Shown: positions 1 through 9,985, counted from the first letter of the stretch. The stretch: 64,000 nucleotides of DNA from Faecalispora sporosphaeroides DSM 1294 (GCA_000383295.1 KB911066.1:62001-126000); one strand, 5' to 3'. Numbers and translations: made by a program. Notes: generated by a model from the letters alone, not told the origin.

Positions 1-1
1 A

Positions 2-1753
<1,752 letters not shown>

Positions 1754-1775
1754 GCTCTCCCGATTCCAATGATCG

Positions 1776-1807
1776 TCCCCCTGAATTTTTTCAGGGGGAT
1801 TTTTTTG
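1776..1807 (+). terminator. Intrinsic terminator after ligA
   Basis: A 9-bp GC-rich stem (TCCCCCTGA / TCAGGGGGA) with a short T-rich loop is followed by a run of Ts. It lies 23 bases after the ligA stop codon. Confidence 0.9.
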
Positions 1808-2018
1808 CGTCTTTTTGTCGAGTTGCTTTTTTGCTGAATTTTTCTTTTCTCTCCTGTTTGTCCGGATTACAGGCGTTGTCTGTACCTGTGAACAAATTGT
1901 TTCTTTTGGCCCCTGAGGGGAGATGCCGAGGTCTGAATTTTCCGCCTGATAATCAAAGGGTTTTTGCATGGATTTGTCGAAGCGTGCTCCCGTTGGATTT
2001 TTTCTTCCTTTCATTTTT

Positions 2019-2141
2019 GTTCTAATCCATGGGCGTTGTCCATACTCATGAATGCTGCCTTCTCCCCGCCGTTGGCGGGAGAAACAATCTCAGCTACTCA
2101 GGAAATTTCTGTTCTAATCTAAAAGCTTTGTCCATATTTAT
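2019..2141 (+). promoter_or_regulatory. Imperfect direct repeat upstream of spoIIIA, candidate sigma-E-type promoter pair
   Basis: Two related elements, 92 bases apart, each have GTTCTAAT, exactly 14 bases, then CATACTCAT (2041-2049) or CATATTTAT (2133-2141). The Bacillus spoIIIA operon is read by mother-cell sigma-E, whose -10 element resembles CATACAMT with about 14 bases to the -35 box, so spacing and partial sequence match fit. The match is imperfect and the assignment is inference. A more diverged copy of the 3' half is at 1872-1892. The rest of the 1754-2165 gap holds the ligA terminator and a palindrome, and no credible ORF. Confidence 0.4.
2060..2083. repeat. Dispersed palindrome, copy A
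   Basis: The inverted repeat TTCTCCCCGCC-GTT-GGCGGGAGAAA, with one extra C in the left arm, sits between the two direct repeats upstream of spoIIIA. Its core and flanks resemble the near-perfect palindromes at 12482-12520 and 17065-17105. Confidence 0.6.
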
Positions 2142-2165
2142 GGTAGCAAGGGGAGGACAAGTAAC

Positions 2166-3179
2166 ATGAATCAGAATCATATCAATTCGTTTACTACGGC
2201 GATACAGCCGGTCTGCCAGCGGCTCAGGCCCGTACTCATGGAGCTGCCGGAGCATATTCAGGAATCCGTGCAGGAGATCCGCATGCGGGTGAATCTGCCG
2301 CTTTCTATTTTTAACGGGGTACAAAGCTTTTTTGTAACGGGGAACGGAATCAGCCGCAAGCCGGAGGAGGGGATTCCCGTATTCCGGGAGGATATGGAGG
2401 AGACGTTCCGCAGCCTTTGCAGCCACTCTGTGTATACGCATCAGAACGAAATCCGGAACGGCTTTCTCACCATCCGGGGAGGGCATAGGGTGGGAATCTG
2501 CGGCACAGCCGTTCTGGATCAGGGTCAGGTTGCGGGGCTGCGGGACATTTCTTCCTTTAATATCCGTGTCGCAAGGCAAATCTCCGGCGCGGCGGATGAG
2601 CTTCTGTCCCTCATTGGGGAGGAGATCGTGCAGGGCGTTCTTCTGGCGGGGGCGCCCTCCACGGGAAAAACAACGATTCTTCGCGATCTGGCGCGCCAGC
2701 TGGCGGGGGGAGGAACGCTGCCTCCCCGAAAAATCACAGTGGTCGACGAACGCGGCGAGCTGGCAGGCGTTTATCGGGGCGACGCCCAGAACGACCTTGG
2801 CTGCTGCTGCGATATTCTGGACGGCTACCCCAAAAGCCAGGGAATTCTGCAGGCCATCCGCTCCCTTTCGCCCGAGGTGATCCTCTGCGACGAGCTGGGG
2901 AGCGAGCGTGAAACCGCCGCTGTGGAAGAGGTGGTCAATGCGGGCGTTTCGCTGATCGTCAGTGTGCACGCGGCCTCTGCGGGGGATCTTCTTCGCCGCC
3001 GCCAGATACGCCGGCTGATGGAAACCGGGGCGTTTCGTACCGTGGTTCTGCTGGACTGCGCGGCCCGGCCCGGGAAAATCAAAGGAATTTACAAGGTGGG
3101 TGAGCTTCTTGGTCAAATTAATCGGGATCCTGTCGGTCATGGCGGCCTGCATTCTGGCGGGCTATATGGAATCGCGTAA
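2166..3179 (+). CDS. spoIIIAA: Stage III sporulation protein AA (ATPase)
   Basis: SpoIIIAA is the secretion-type ATPase of the SpoIIIA-SpoIIQ channel that links mother cell and forespore after engulfment and supports sigma-G activity. The 337-residue protein has a Walker A motif (GAPSTGKTT, about residues 162-170) and a Walker-B-like segment ending in DE near residue 243 (VILCDE). The ATG is preceded by a strong GGGGAGGA site. It opens an eight-gene operon in the canonical AA-to-AH order, and its 3' end overlaps spoIIIAB by 80 bases, indicating translational coupling. Confidence 0.96.
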   Translation: MNQNHINSFTTAIQPVCQRLRPVLMELPEHIQESVQEIRMRVNLPLSIFNGVQSFFVTGNGISRKPEEGIPVFREDMEETFRSLCSHSVYTHQNEIRNGFLTIRGGHRVGICGTAVLDQGQVAGLRDISSFNIRVARQISGAADELLSLIGEEIVQGVLLAGAPSTGKTTILRDLARQLAGGGTLPPRKITVVDERGELAGVYRGDAQNDLGCCCDILDGYPKSQGILQAIRSLSPEVILCDELGSERETAAVEEVVNAGVSLIVSVHAASAGDLLRRRQIRRLMETGAFRTVVLLDCAARPGKIKGIYKVGELLGQINRDPVGHGGLHSGGLYGIA

Positions 3180-3606
3180 GCTGGGCGGCAGGGTGAGGGA
3201 GCTGGAAGCTTTCTACTCCTTTCTGTGTCTCGCCAGAGAAGAAATCCGCTATTCCGGCATGCCGGTGGAGCGGATCATTGAAAAGCACGGAAAAAACCAG
3301 CGGTTTCTGGCTCTGTGCGCCGAGTACTGCCGAAAGGGAGAGAGCTTTCCGCGGGCGTGGGAGCACGGCATGGACGACGGCCTGCTGACGACCGGAATGA
3401 ACCGCCAGGATCTAACATACATACGGGACTTCGGGCTGGGATTCGGCGCAAGCGATACAGAGGGCCAGCTTGCGCACTGCCAGCTGTATCTGGGCTTCAT
3501 CAGCAGTGCTCTGACCCACGCGAGAGAAGAAAGAGACAAAAAAGCAAAGCTGTATTTTATGCTGGGGCTGTTCGGCGGAATCGCGGCGGCACTCCTGCTG
3601 AGTTAA
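3100..3606 (+). CDS. spoIIIAB: Stage III sporulation protein AB
   Basis: SpoIIIAB resembles type II secretion GspF proteins and is thought to anchor the SpoIIIA complex in the mother-cell membrane. The 168-residue product has an N-terminal hydrophobic segment (about residues 5-22), a helical cytosolic body, and a second hydrophobic stretch at the C-terminus (ending ALLLS), the usual two-anchor layout. I chose the GTG at 3100 because it retains the KLIG-containing first anchor; TTG 3109 or ATG 3139 are alternatives. The long overlap with spoIIIAA is the only oddity. Confidence 0.9.
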   Translation: MSFLVKLIGILSVMAACILAGYMESRKLGGRVRELEAFYSFLCLAREEIRYSGMPVERIIEKHGKNQRFLALCAEYCRKGESFPRAWEHGMDDGLLTTGMNRQDLTYIRDFGLGFGASDTEGQLAHCQLYLGFISSALTHAREERDKKAKLYFMLGLFGGIAAALLLS

Positions 3607-3622
3607 AACGGAGGAAGCAAAA

Positions 3623-3817
3623 ATGAATGTGGATTTGATTTTTAAAATCGCGGCGATCGGCATAATTGTGGCTGTGCTCAACCAGCTGCTGATTCGCTCG
3701 GGGCGCGAGGAGCAGGCAATGATGACGACCCTCGCAGGACTGATCGTCGTATTGATGATGGTGATCGAGCAGATTGATATTCTGTTTAAAACGATCAAAT
3801 CCATCTTTGGGTTATAG
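3623..3817 (+). CDS. spoIIIAC: Stage III sporulation protein AC
   Basis: This small (64 aa) integral membrane protein has two transmembrane helices, the usual size and architecture for SpoIIIAC. It starts at ATG 3623 behind a GGAGGAAG ribosome binding site, 16 bases after spoIIIAB. Together with SpoIIIAD it is thought to form part of the membrane platform of the feeding-tube channel. Position in the operon and the pattern of hydrophobic segments make the assignment firm despite the short length. Confidence 0.93.
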   Translation: MNVDLIFKIAAIGIIVAVLNQLLIRSGREEQAMMTTLAGLIVVLMMVIEQIDILFKTIKSIFGL

Positions 3818-3822
3818 CAGCC

Positions 3823-4212
3823 ATGAATGTGATTGGAATTGCCGGACTGGCCCTTGTTTCCGCCGTGATTGCCGTGATGCTGCGTCGGTACAATCAGGAA
3901 TACGCGGTGGTCGTCAGCATCACGGCAGGCGTCATAATTTTGGTTCAGATTTTAGCGAATATCGTCCCGGCGATCCGCCAGATCAACAGTTTGCTCACCG
4001 CCGCGCAGATGCCGACGGAATACGGCATCATCCTGTTCAAGACGCTGGGCATCTGTTTTCTGGCTCAGTTCGCGGCGGATTCCTGCCGGGACGCGGGGGA
4101 GAGCGCGCTGGCCTCAAAGGTGGAGCTGGCCGGAAAGATTTCTATTGTCATACTGGCGCTTCCACTGTTTGAAAAAATTGCTTCTACGGCGCTCGCGCTG
4201 ATAGGAGGGTAG
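3823..4212 (+). CDS. spoIIIAD: Stage III sporulation protein AD
   Basis: A 129-residue hydrophobic protein with three to four predicted membrane helices, beginning MNVIGIAGLALVSAVI. Length and operon position match SpoIIIAD, which resembles a fused/duplicated SpoIIIAC and contributes to the channel in the outer forespore membrane. The ATG lies five bases after the spoIIIAC stop, with only a weak ribosome binding site, so translation is probably coupled. Confidence 0.93.
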   Translation: MNVIGIAGLALVSAVIAVMLRRYNQEYAVVVSITAGVIILVQILANIVPAIRQINSLLTAAQMPTEYGIILFKTLGICFLAQFAADSCRDAGESALASKVELAGKISIVILALPLFEKIASTALALIGG

Positions 4213-4215
4213 ACT

Positions 4216-5352
4216 GTGAAAAAAATCATTTGCATGGTTCTTTTGCTTTTTCTGCTTGCGGTTCCGGTGCAAGCGCAGTCCGTTTCGCAGGAGGAGCTGT
4301 ACCGCCAGCAGTACGAAGACAGCGGTGCGGCCGACCTGCCCGACGAACTGCCGGAAGAGACGCGGGAATGGATGGACAGCCTGGGGATCTCCTCGCCGGA
4401 CTGGCAGAGCATCCTGAATCTGACGCCGGAGAAGATCTTCGGGCAGATCGGGTCGACGGCACTCCAGCAGAGCGCGGCCCCTGTGCGGGCGCTGCTGTCA
4501 GTGCTGGCGGTCATTCTGCTCTGCGCTCTGATGAACGGGATGAAGCTGAGCTTCGGCGACCGCCCCTTGAGCGGCGTGATCGGTATGGTCGGCACTCTGT
4601 GCATCTGCACGGTGGTCATTCAGCCGATCGTTACGTGCATTGAAAACGTGGCGTTTGTCATCAAGGGAGCCGCCGGGTTCCTGCTGGCCAGCATCCCGAT
4701 CCTCACCGGGATCATGATTGCGGGCGGGCAGACGGTTTCCGCCGGGTCGTACAACCTGTTGATGCTCGGCACGGGCAACGTGATTTCAGTGATCGCCTCC
4801 ACGGTGCTGGTGCCTCTGCTGAATATTTTTCTGGCGTTTTCGGTGGTATCCGCCGTATCCCCCGCAATGAATCTCGGCGGTCTGTGTGATTTGTTCAGCA
4901 AAACCGTAAAATGGATTCTCACCTTCTGTATGACGGTCTTTTCAGGTCTGCTCACGATGCAGACGGTGGTATCTTCGGCAGCGGACGGCGCGGGCGCCAA
5001 AACCGTTCGTTTTATGGTGAGCGCCTTCGTGCCGGTGGTGGGCAGCGCGCTCAGCGACGCGATCGGCAGCGTGCAGAGCAGCGTAAAGCTGCTCAAATCG
5101 GGCGTGGGAGCGTTCGGACTTCTGGCCACAGGGGCCATTTTTCTGCCCGCGGCGCTCGAATGCCTCATCTGGCTTTTGACCCTGACCGCCTGTGCGGCGG
5201 CGGGAGACATTTTTGAGCTGAAAGAAATCACCACTTTGCTGCGGTCTTCCATGAAGGTGATACAGATTCTTCTCTCAATCATTCTGTGCTGCCTTGTTAT
5301 TTTGATGATTTCTACGGTACTGATGATGGCGATGGGGGGTGCGGTGACATGA
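4216..5352 (+). CDS. spoIIIAE: Stage III sporulation protein AE
   Basis: SpoIIIAE is a large polytopic membrane protein of the SpoIIIA complex. The 378-residue product starts at GTG 4216, three bases after spoIIIAD, with a cleavable-looking signal peptide (residues 1-20, ending VQAQS), a soluble acidic segment, then about seven hydrophobic helices between residues 95 and 378. Size and topology match the family. The TGA stop overlaps the ATG of spoIIIAF. Confidence 0.95.
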   Translation: MKKIICMVLLLFLLAVPVQAQSVSQEELYRQQYEDSGAADLPDELPEETREWMDSLGISSPDWQSILNLTPEKIFGQIGSTALQQSAAPVRALLSVLAVILLCALMNGMKLSFGDRPLSGVIGMVGTLCICTVVIQPIVTCIENVAFVIKGAAGFLLASIPILTGIMIAGGQTVSAGSYNLLMLGTGNVISVIASTVLVPLLNIFLAFSVVSAVSPAMNLGGLCDLFSKTVKWILTFCMTVFSGLLTMQTVVSSAADGAGAKTVRFMVSAFVPVVGSALSDAIGSVQSSVKLLKSGVGAFGLLATGAIFLPAALECLIWLLTLTACAAAGDIFELKEITTLLRSSMKVIQILLSIILCCLVILMISTVLMMAMGGAVT

Positions 5353-5834
5353 GTGGTGTACGGGAATGGGCCTCCGTTATTGTTCTGGCGGCGCTGGCCG
5401 CGGGGATTTTGCAGTATTTGATGCCCACCGGCAGCATGGAAAGGGTGACACGGCTCGTGATCGGGGCGTTTATCATTTGCAGCATTCTTTTGCCGGTGGG
5501 GCGGCTGGTCCGGCAGCTCGACGTGCAGGCCTTCGCGCAGGGGGAGGGCGCCGCGGCGCCGAACCGGCAATATCAGGACACGGTAAACCGGCAGACGGCA
5601 GAGGCGGCACAGGACGCCGTTCGCACCGTGGTCATCGCAACGCTTTCCGAGAAGGGAATTCAGTGCAAAAATGTTGCGCTGAATATGGATACAAACGAGG
5701 ACGGCCGCATATCAATTACTAAAGTGTTTGTCAGCCTTGACCAGAAGGAATCGGGAAAGCTACAGGAAACAAAAAAGCTGCTGGAGCAGGAATTGGGATT
5801 AACAACGGAGGTGACGGCCGATGGCGGCTCGTGA
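5349..5834 (+). CDS. spoIIIAF: Stage III sporulation protein AF
   Basis: SpoIIIAF has two N-terminal transmembrane helices (about residues 8-26 and 33-52 here) and a soluble domain with a ring-building-motif-like fold. I placed the start at ATG 5349, overlapping the spoIIIAE stop (ATGA); an upstream in-frame extension into spoIIIAE has no family resemblance. The product is 161 aa. The 3' end overlaps spoIIIAG by 14 bases. Confidence 0.92.
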   Translation: MSGVREWASVIVLAALAAGILQYLMPTGSMERVTRLVIGAFIICSILLPVGRLVRQLDVQAFAQGEGAAAPNRQYQDTVNRQTAEAAQDAVRTVVIATLSEKGIQCKNVALNMDTNEDGRISITKVFVSLDQKESGKLQETKKLLEQELGLTTEVTADGGS

Positions 5835-6420
5835 AAAAGAAGACAGAAAAGAGAGCGTATCCTGGATTCAAAGGCTCGCGGAAAACGACACTTGGCGTAA
5901 GGTGATTCTGATTCTGGGATTTGCCGGGATCGCCCTGATCTTTTTGTCGGGGCTCTTTCAAAATCGCGACGCCAGGGCAGCCAACGCCCAGGCGGAGAAG
6001 GAGCCCGCCAAAACCACTGCGCAGGAATACACGCAGCAGGTAGAAAAAAGCCTGACCGAGCTGATCGGCAATATCAACGGCGCAGGCTCTGTGAAGGTGT
6101 TGGTCACTCTGGAGCGAAACACGCAGTATGTGTACGCCACAGAGGAAAAGAAAACGACGCAGAGCACGCAGGATCAGGCGGCGAACGCTACCGTGAAAAA
6201 TCAGGAGAATGACAGCCGCGAGACCAAGTATATTCTGGTCAAGGGTGCCGACGGCTCGCAGCAGGCACTGGCTGTAACAGAGGTCGAGCCGATCGTGAAG
6301 GGGGTAGTCGTTGTATGTGAGGGCGGAAATCAGCCGGCGGTGCAGAAAGATATTATAGATGCGGTGACCACTGCGCTCAATCTTTCTTCTGCGCGGGTGT
6401 GCGTGATAAAAGCAAAATAA
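5821..6420 (+). CDS. spoIIIAG: Stage III sporulation protein AG
   Basis: SpoIIIAG forms a large membrane-embedded ring in the intermembrane space during engulfment. The 199-residue protein has a short cytosolic N-terminus, one transmembrane helix (about residues 25-44) and a periplasm-facing domain containing a VEKSLTELIGNINGAG segment typical of the ring-building motif. The ATG has an ideal GGAGGTGA site located inside the end of spoIIIAF. Confidence 0.94.
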   Translation: MAAREKEDRKESVSWIQRLAENDTWRKVILILGFAGIALIFLSGLFQNRDARAANAQAEKEPAKTTAQEYTQQVEKSLTELIGNINGAGSVKVLVTLERNTQYVYATEEKKTTQSTQDQAANATVKNQENDSRETKYILVKGADGSQQALAVTEVEPIVKGVVVVCEGGNQPAVQKDIIDAVTTALNLSSARVCVIKAK

Positions 6421-6444
6421 ACAAGAAACAGGAGGAATTGTCTT

Positions 6445-7029
6445 ATGGGTATTGGTAAACGTCAGCTGGTGCTTGCGTCCCTGGTGGTCGCACTGGGAGC
6501 GGCTGTGTACTTAAATTGGGTGTTCCAGGGGGGGGAACCCCTGATTGCAACGGATACATTGACCTCCGGCGCGGAGCTTGGGGCGGCCCAGCTTGTGAAC
6601 GGTAAGGGCAGCAGCACCCCCCAAACGTCTTCTTCTGCACCGTCCGCTTCCTCAAAGGCGGTGGAGACAGCCGCCAAGGTGGATGAATACTTTACAGAGG
6701 CAAAGCTCTCCCGTCAAAAGGCAAGGGATGCTTCGGTAGAAATGCTGCAAAAGGTTTTGCAGGACGCCTCCGCCAATGACACGGTGAAGAAGGAATCCCT
6801 CGAAAAGGCTGCCGAGATCGCTCAGAATATCGTTCAGGAGAGCAATATTGAAAGCCTGATCAAAGCCAAGGGCTTCTCTGACTGCGTGGTGTTCCTGCAA
6901 AATTCGGAATGCAGCGTCGTCGTGCGATCCGACGGTCTTCTGCCCAATGAGGCGATTGCCATCAAAGACATCATCGGCGGCCAGTCCGGCGTTGCCTATG
7001 ACAAGATTAAAATCGTAGAGGCAAAATGA
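6445..7029 (+). CDS. spoIIIAH: Stage III sporulation protein AH
   Basis: SpoIIIAH is the mother-cell partner of the forespore protein SpoIIQ (or its replacement) and carries a YscJ/FliF-type ring-building domain. This 194-residue protein has one N-terminal transmembrane helix (about residues 7-24), a Ser-rich linker (residues 55-70) and a C-terminal domain ending GQSGVAYDKIKIVEAK, typical for the family. It is the last gene of the operon and is followed by a hairpin. No SpoIIQ is visible in this window; the M23 protein at 23419 has a different architecture. Confidence 0.94.
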   Translation: MGIGKRQLVLASLVVALGAAVYLNWVFQGGEPLIATDTLTSGAELGAAQLVNGKGSSTPQTSSSAPSASSKAVETAAKVDEYFTEAKLSRQKARDASVEMLQKVLQDASANDTVKKESLEKAAEIAQNIVQESNIESLIKAKGFSDCVVFLQNSECSVVVRSDGLLPNEAIAIKDIIGGQSGVAYDKIKIVEAK

Positions 7030-7040
7030 GAAAGCACCGC

Positions 7041-7066
7041 GCCGAATCGAAAAGGATTCGGCTTTT
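7041..7066 (+). terminator. Terminator of the spoIIIA operon
   Basis: An 8-bp stem GCCGAATC / GATTCGGC with a six-base loop is followed by TTTT, 11 bases after the spoIIIAH stop. The T-run is short, so termination may be partial. Confidence 0.7.
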
Positions 7067-7163
7067 GGTGTGTGTTGAGAAGGGTTTGTGCAGCGGCAGA
7101 GTCTGGTTTTGCCGCCGCAGACAAACAAAATTGCCCGGAATCCATGTTTTCCCGCAAAAACAG

Positions 7164-7191
7164 TTGCACTGCCTTAAAATCATGGTATAAT
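7164..7191 (+). promoter_or_regulatory. Sigma-A-type promoter upstream of nusB
   Basis: TTGCAC (7164-7169), a 16-base spacer and TATAAT (7186-7191). Transcription would begin near 7198, leaving about 270 bases before nusB, interrupted by a strong terminator at 7304-7340. Confidence 0.75.
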
Positions 7192-7197
7192 ACTCAT

Positions 7198-7340
7198 GAA
7201 GAGTGGTGCGGTTCATTTTCATGAAGTACCGCGGCGGGAGGAGCCTCTAGGTTTTTTCTGCCGTACCTGCGGAAGCTTGACAATGGAATGAAAAACGGAT
7301 TTGATAACCCTCCACATATCTGTCTGGAGGGTTATTTTTT
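7198..7340 (+). ncRNA. Candidate small RNA or terminated leader
   Basis: Between the promoter at 7164-7191 and a strong intrinsic terminator (AACCCTCC / GGAGGGTT at 7304-7334, then seven Ts) lies a non-coding unit of about 140 bases. Several pairings are visible: GCGGT with ACCGC around 7208-7232, and CGGCGGGA with TTCTGCCG around 7231-7262. I do not recognise a known family: it lacks the SRP RNA core, and I see no 6S or tmRNA hallmarks. It could be a stand-alone sRNA or an attenuated leader for nusB. Boundaries are inferred. Confidence 0.45.
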
Positions 7341-7342
7341 TG

Positions 7343-7380
7343 AGAGGATGACTCAAAGAATCCTGTTTGAGTCTTTCTCT
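7343..7380 (+). terminator. Second hairpin upstream of nusB
   Basis: A perfect 8-bp stem, GACTCAAA / TTTGAGTC (7350-7357 and 7366-7373), is extended by AGAG/CTCT across small bulges. It follows the terminator at 7304-7340 and lies about 90 bases before nusB. It lacks a clean T-run, so it may be an RNA processing or stability element. Confidence 0.4.
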
Positions 7381-7471
7381 GTCAGGGCGCGGGAAAAATA
7401 CGCCTTTCTCTCTCATACGGGAATCATATTTTAGAAAAGGCGCAGAAAGAAAATCGTTTGGAGGACAAACT

Positions 7472-7900
7472 ATGAGCAAAGGCAAAATGACACGGCGGGA
7501 AGAAAGAGAGCAGGCGTTTATTCTGGTATTCCAGCAGCTGATCAACCGGAATACCATTGAGGAGATCATCGACGCGGCGGAGGAATCGGCGGAGGTTCGC
7601 ATCGCGGAGTTTGCGGAGCGGCTTGCCAGCGGCGTGGAGGAAAACAGCGCCGTGGTGGACGATAAAATCGAAAAGAATATCCGCGGCTGGTCGATGACGC
7701 GTCTTTCCAAGGTTTCGTTCGCCTTGCTGCGGGTGGCGATCTACGAAATGCTGTATGTGGACAGCATCCCCGTCAGCGTTTCGATCAACGAGGCGGTCGA
7801 TCTGGCGAAAAAATACGGCGGAGCGGACGACGCGCCGTTTATCAACGGCGTTCTCGGCTCTGTGGCCAAGGAATTGGAACCGGCAAATGAAGAACGGTAA
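7472..7900 (+). CDS. nusB: Transcription antitermination protein NusB
   Basis: NusB binds boxA RNA with NusE (S10) in the rRNA antitermination complex. The 142-residue all-helical protein begins MSKGKMTRREEREQAF and contains the conserved C-terminal ALLRVAIYEML and SVSINEAVDLAKKY segments. The ATG at 7472 sits behind a GGAGG site; the open frame further upstream is not conserved. It overlaps the following Kae1-like gene by 14 bases. The nusB-xseAB-ispA arrangement is common in Clostridia. Confidence 0.95.
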   Translation: MSKGKMTRREEREQAFILVFQQLINRNTIEEIIDAAEESAEVRIAEFAERLASGVEENSAVVDDKIEKNIRGWSMTRLSKVSFALLRVAIYEMLYVDSIPVSVSINEAVDLAKKYGGADDAPFINGVLGSVAKELEPANEER

Positions 7901-8825
7901 CTATCTCGGAATCGATACGAGCAATTACACCACCTCCGCCGCACTCTACCGGGAGGATGAAAGCGTTGCGCACTCCAAACGGCTTTTGCCGGTGAAGGAA
8001 GGCCAGCTCGGCCTGCGCCAGAGCGACGCGGTGTTTCATCATGTGCAGCAGCTGCCGCAAATCCTTGAGCCTTTGCTCCGGCAGCATCCTGTTCTTCGGG
8101 CCATCGGCGCTTCGAGCCGTCCCCGTTCGGCGGAGGGCTCCTATATGCCCTGCTTTACCGTGGGGCTCGGCACTGCGAAAATACTGGCGGATACGCTCGG
8201 CATTGCGCTGCACCTCTGCTCGCATCAGGAAAATCATATTGCGGCGGCCCTCTATTCCGCCGGTCGGCTGGAGCTGCTGAGGCAGACCTTTCTTGCGTTT
8301 CATGTTTCGGGCGGTACGACGGAGGCGGTATTGGTAGAGCCGGACAAAGAGCATCTGATCAGAACCCGGCTCGTCGCTTCTTCTCTGGATTTGAAAGGCG
8401 GACAAGCCGTTGACCGTGTCGGGGTCATGCTGGGCCTTTCGTTCCCGGCGGGGCCGGAGCTGGAGCGTCTGGCGCTGCAAAGCGACGCGAAGTTCAAAAT
8501 CCGCTCCGCTATGCGCGGGTGCGACTGCTCGTTGTCCGGAATTGAAAATCAGTGCCGCGCCATGCTCGATAAGGGCGCACCCAAAGAAGAGATCGCGCGT
8601 TTTTGCCTGCTCTCTCTTCTCGCGGCGCTCGACGCCATGTGCGGCGCGCTGCTGAAAGAATACGGGGATCTTCCCGTTTTGTTTGCGGGCGGGGTGATGT
8701 CCAACAGCATTATCCGGCAGGCGCTGACGCAGCGATACGGTGCGGCGTTCGCAACTCCCGCGTTTTCTGCGGATAACGCGGCGGGCGCGGCGATTCTGGC
8801 AGCCATCAAGGAGGAGGTAACATGA
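7887..8825 (+). CDS. Kae1/TsaD-like ASKHA-fold protein (M22 family paralogue)
   Basis: A 312-residue member of the ASKHA ATPase superfamily related to TsaD/Kae1, the tRNA threonylcarbamoyladenosine enzyme. It opens YLGIDTSNYTTSAAL (phosphate-1-type loop) and has a His-x3-His pair in the segment CSHQENHI near residue 115, at the place of the TsaD metal ligands; a later GGVMSN segment matches the nucleotide-binding loop. It differs from true TsaD, which many Clostridia encode elsewhere, so the substrate is unknown. The ATG at 7887 overlaps the end of nusB, and its stop overlaps the xseA start. Confidence 0.8.
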   Translation: MKNGNYLGIDTSNYTTSAALYREDESVAHSKRLLPVKEGQLGLRQSDAVFHHVQQLPQILEPLLRQHPVLRAIGASSRPRSAEGSYMPCFTVGLGTAKILADTLGIALHLCSHQENHIAAALYSAGRLELLRQTFLAFHVSGGTTEAVLVEPDKEHLIRTRLVASSLDLKGGQAVDRVGVMLGLSFPAGPELERLALQSDAKFKIRSAMRGCDCSLSGIENQCRAMLDKGAPKEEIARFCLLSLLAALDAMCGALLKEYGDLPVLFAGGVMSNSIIRQALTQRYGAAFATPAFSADNAAGAAILAAIKEEVT

Positions 8826-9985
8826 ATACTCCTGTTGTTCTTACGGTTTCTCAGCTCAACCGGTACATCAAATCTCTGCTGGACGGCGACCGGATGCTGC
8901 CCTCCGTCTTTTTGACCGGTGAGATTTCCAATTTTACCAATCACTATAAATCGGGCCACATGTACTTTTCGCTTAAGGACAGCCAGTGCGTGGTGCGCGC
9001 CGTCATGTTTGCCGCGCAGGCCCGGCGGCTGCGCTTTCTGCCGCAGGACGGCATGAAGGTGATCGTGCGCGGGCGCGTGACGGTTTATGAGCAGAGCGGG
9101 CAGTACCAGGTGTATGTGGACGACATGCAGCCGGACGGCCTGGGGGCGCTGAATCTTGCCTATGAGCAGCTCAAAGCCCGCCTTGCGGCGGAAGGGCTGT
9201 TCGACGCTTCCCGCAAAAAGCCGCTGCCCGCTTACCCCAAAGCCGTCGGAGTCGTCACCTCTCCCACCGGCGCCGCCGTGCAGGACATCAAGCAGATTTT
9301 GGGGCGGCGCTTCCCGCTGGCGGAGGTGATTCTATGCCCAGTGCTGGTGCAGGGCGCGGGTGCGGCGGAGCAGATCGCCGGGGCGGTGGAGCGTTTTAAC
9401 CGCCTCAATTGTGCCGATGTTCTGATCGTCGGGCGCGGTGGGGGTTCGATTGAGGATTTATGGGCGTTCAACGAAGAAATCGTAGCGCGTGCCGTGGCGA
9501 ATTCCAGAATTCCCGTGATCTCCGCTGTGGGGCACGAAACGGATTTCACCATCTGCGATTTTGCGGCGGATCTGCGCGCGCCGACCCCGTCCGCTGCGGC
9601 AGAGCTGGCCGTTCCGGATATCCGCGAGCTGACGGCCTATGTTTCCGGCTCGGTGCAGCGGATGAAGAAATCCCTGGGGATCGAGATGCACCGCATGCAG
9701 ATCGACCGGCTGGTCGACCGCATGAGCGGGAAGATGAAGCGCGATCTGGAAGCCGGGCGCATGCGTCTGGCAGAGCGTTCGGCTTCGCTGCAGGCGTTCA
9801 GCCCGCTGCGGGTTCTGGCGCGCGGGTATTGTGTTGCGCTGGATGCCGAAGGGAGAACCGTCCGCTCGGCTGCACAGGTGAGACAGGGGGATTCGCTGAA
9901 CCTAGTTGTGCGCGACGGACGGTTGGTCTGTACCGTAAACGAGGCGCGGGAAGAACAAATTGGGCAGGAGGGAGATACTCCATGA
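8822..9985 (+). CDS. xseA: Exodeoxyribonuclease VII large subunit
   Basis: XseA with XseB degrades single-stranded DNA bidirectionally. The 387-residue protein carries an N-terminal OB-fold (VFLTGEISNFTNHYKSGHMY, residues 22-41), then the catalytic domain with GVVTSPTGAAVQDI, a glycine-rich GRGGGS motif and AVGHETDFT. It is slightly shorter than the Escherichia coli protein but complete. The start (ATGA) overlaps the preceding gene, and its stop overlaps the xseB start. Confidence 0.96.
   Translation: MNTPVVLTVSQLNRYIKSLLDGDRMLPSVFLTGEISNFTNHYKSGHMYFSLKDSQCVVRAVMFAAQARRLRFLPQDGMKVIVRGRVTVYEQSGQYQVYVDDMQPDGLGALNLAYEQLKARLAAEGLFDASRKKPLPAYPKAVGVVTSPTGAAVQDIKQILGRRFPLAEVILCPVLVQGAGAAEQIAGAVERFNRLNCADVLIVGRGGGSIEDLWAFNEEIVARAVANSRIPVISAVGHETDFTICDFAADLRAPTPSAAAELAVPDIRELTAYVSGSVQRMKKSLGIEMHRMQIDRLVDRMSGKMKRDLEAGRMRLAERSASLQAFSPLRVLARGYCVALDAEGRTVRSAAQVRQGDSLNLVVRDGRLVCTVNEAREEQIGQEGDTP

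Noticed and set aside
7198-7340. Signal recognition particle RNA or 6S RNA
   Set aside because: The conserved SRP tetraloop and GGAAGCA-type core are missing, and the long 6S bulged hairpin is not formed.
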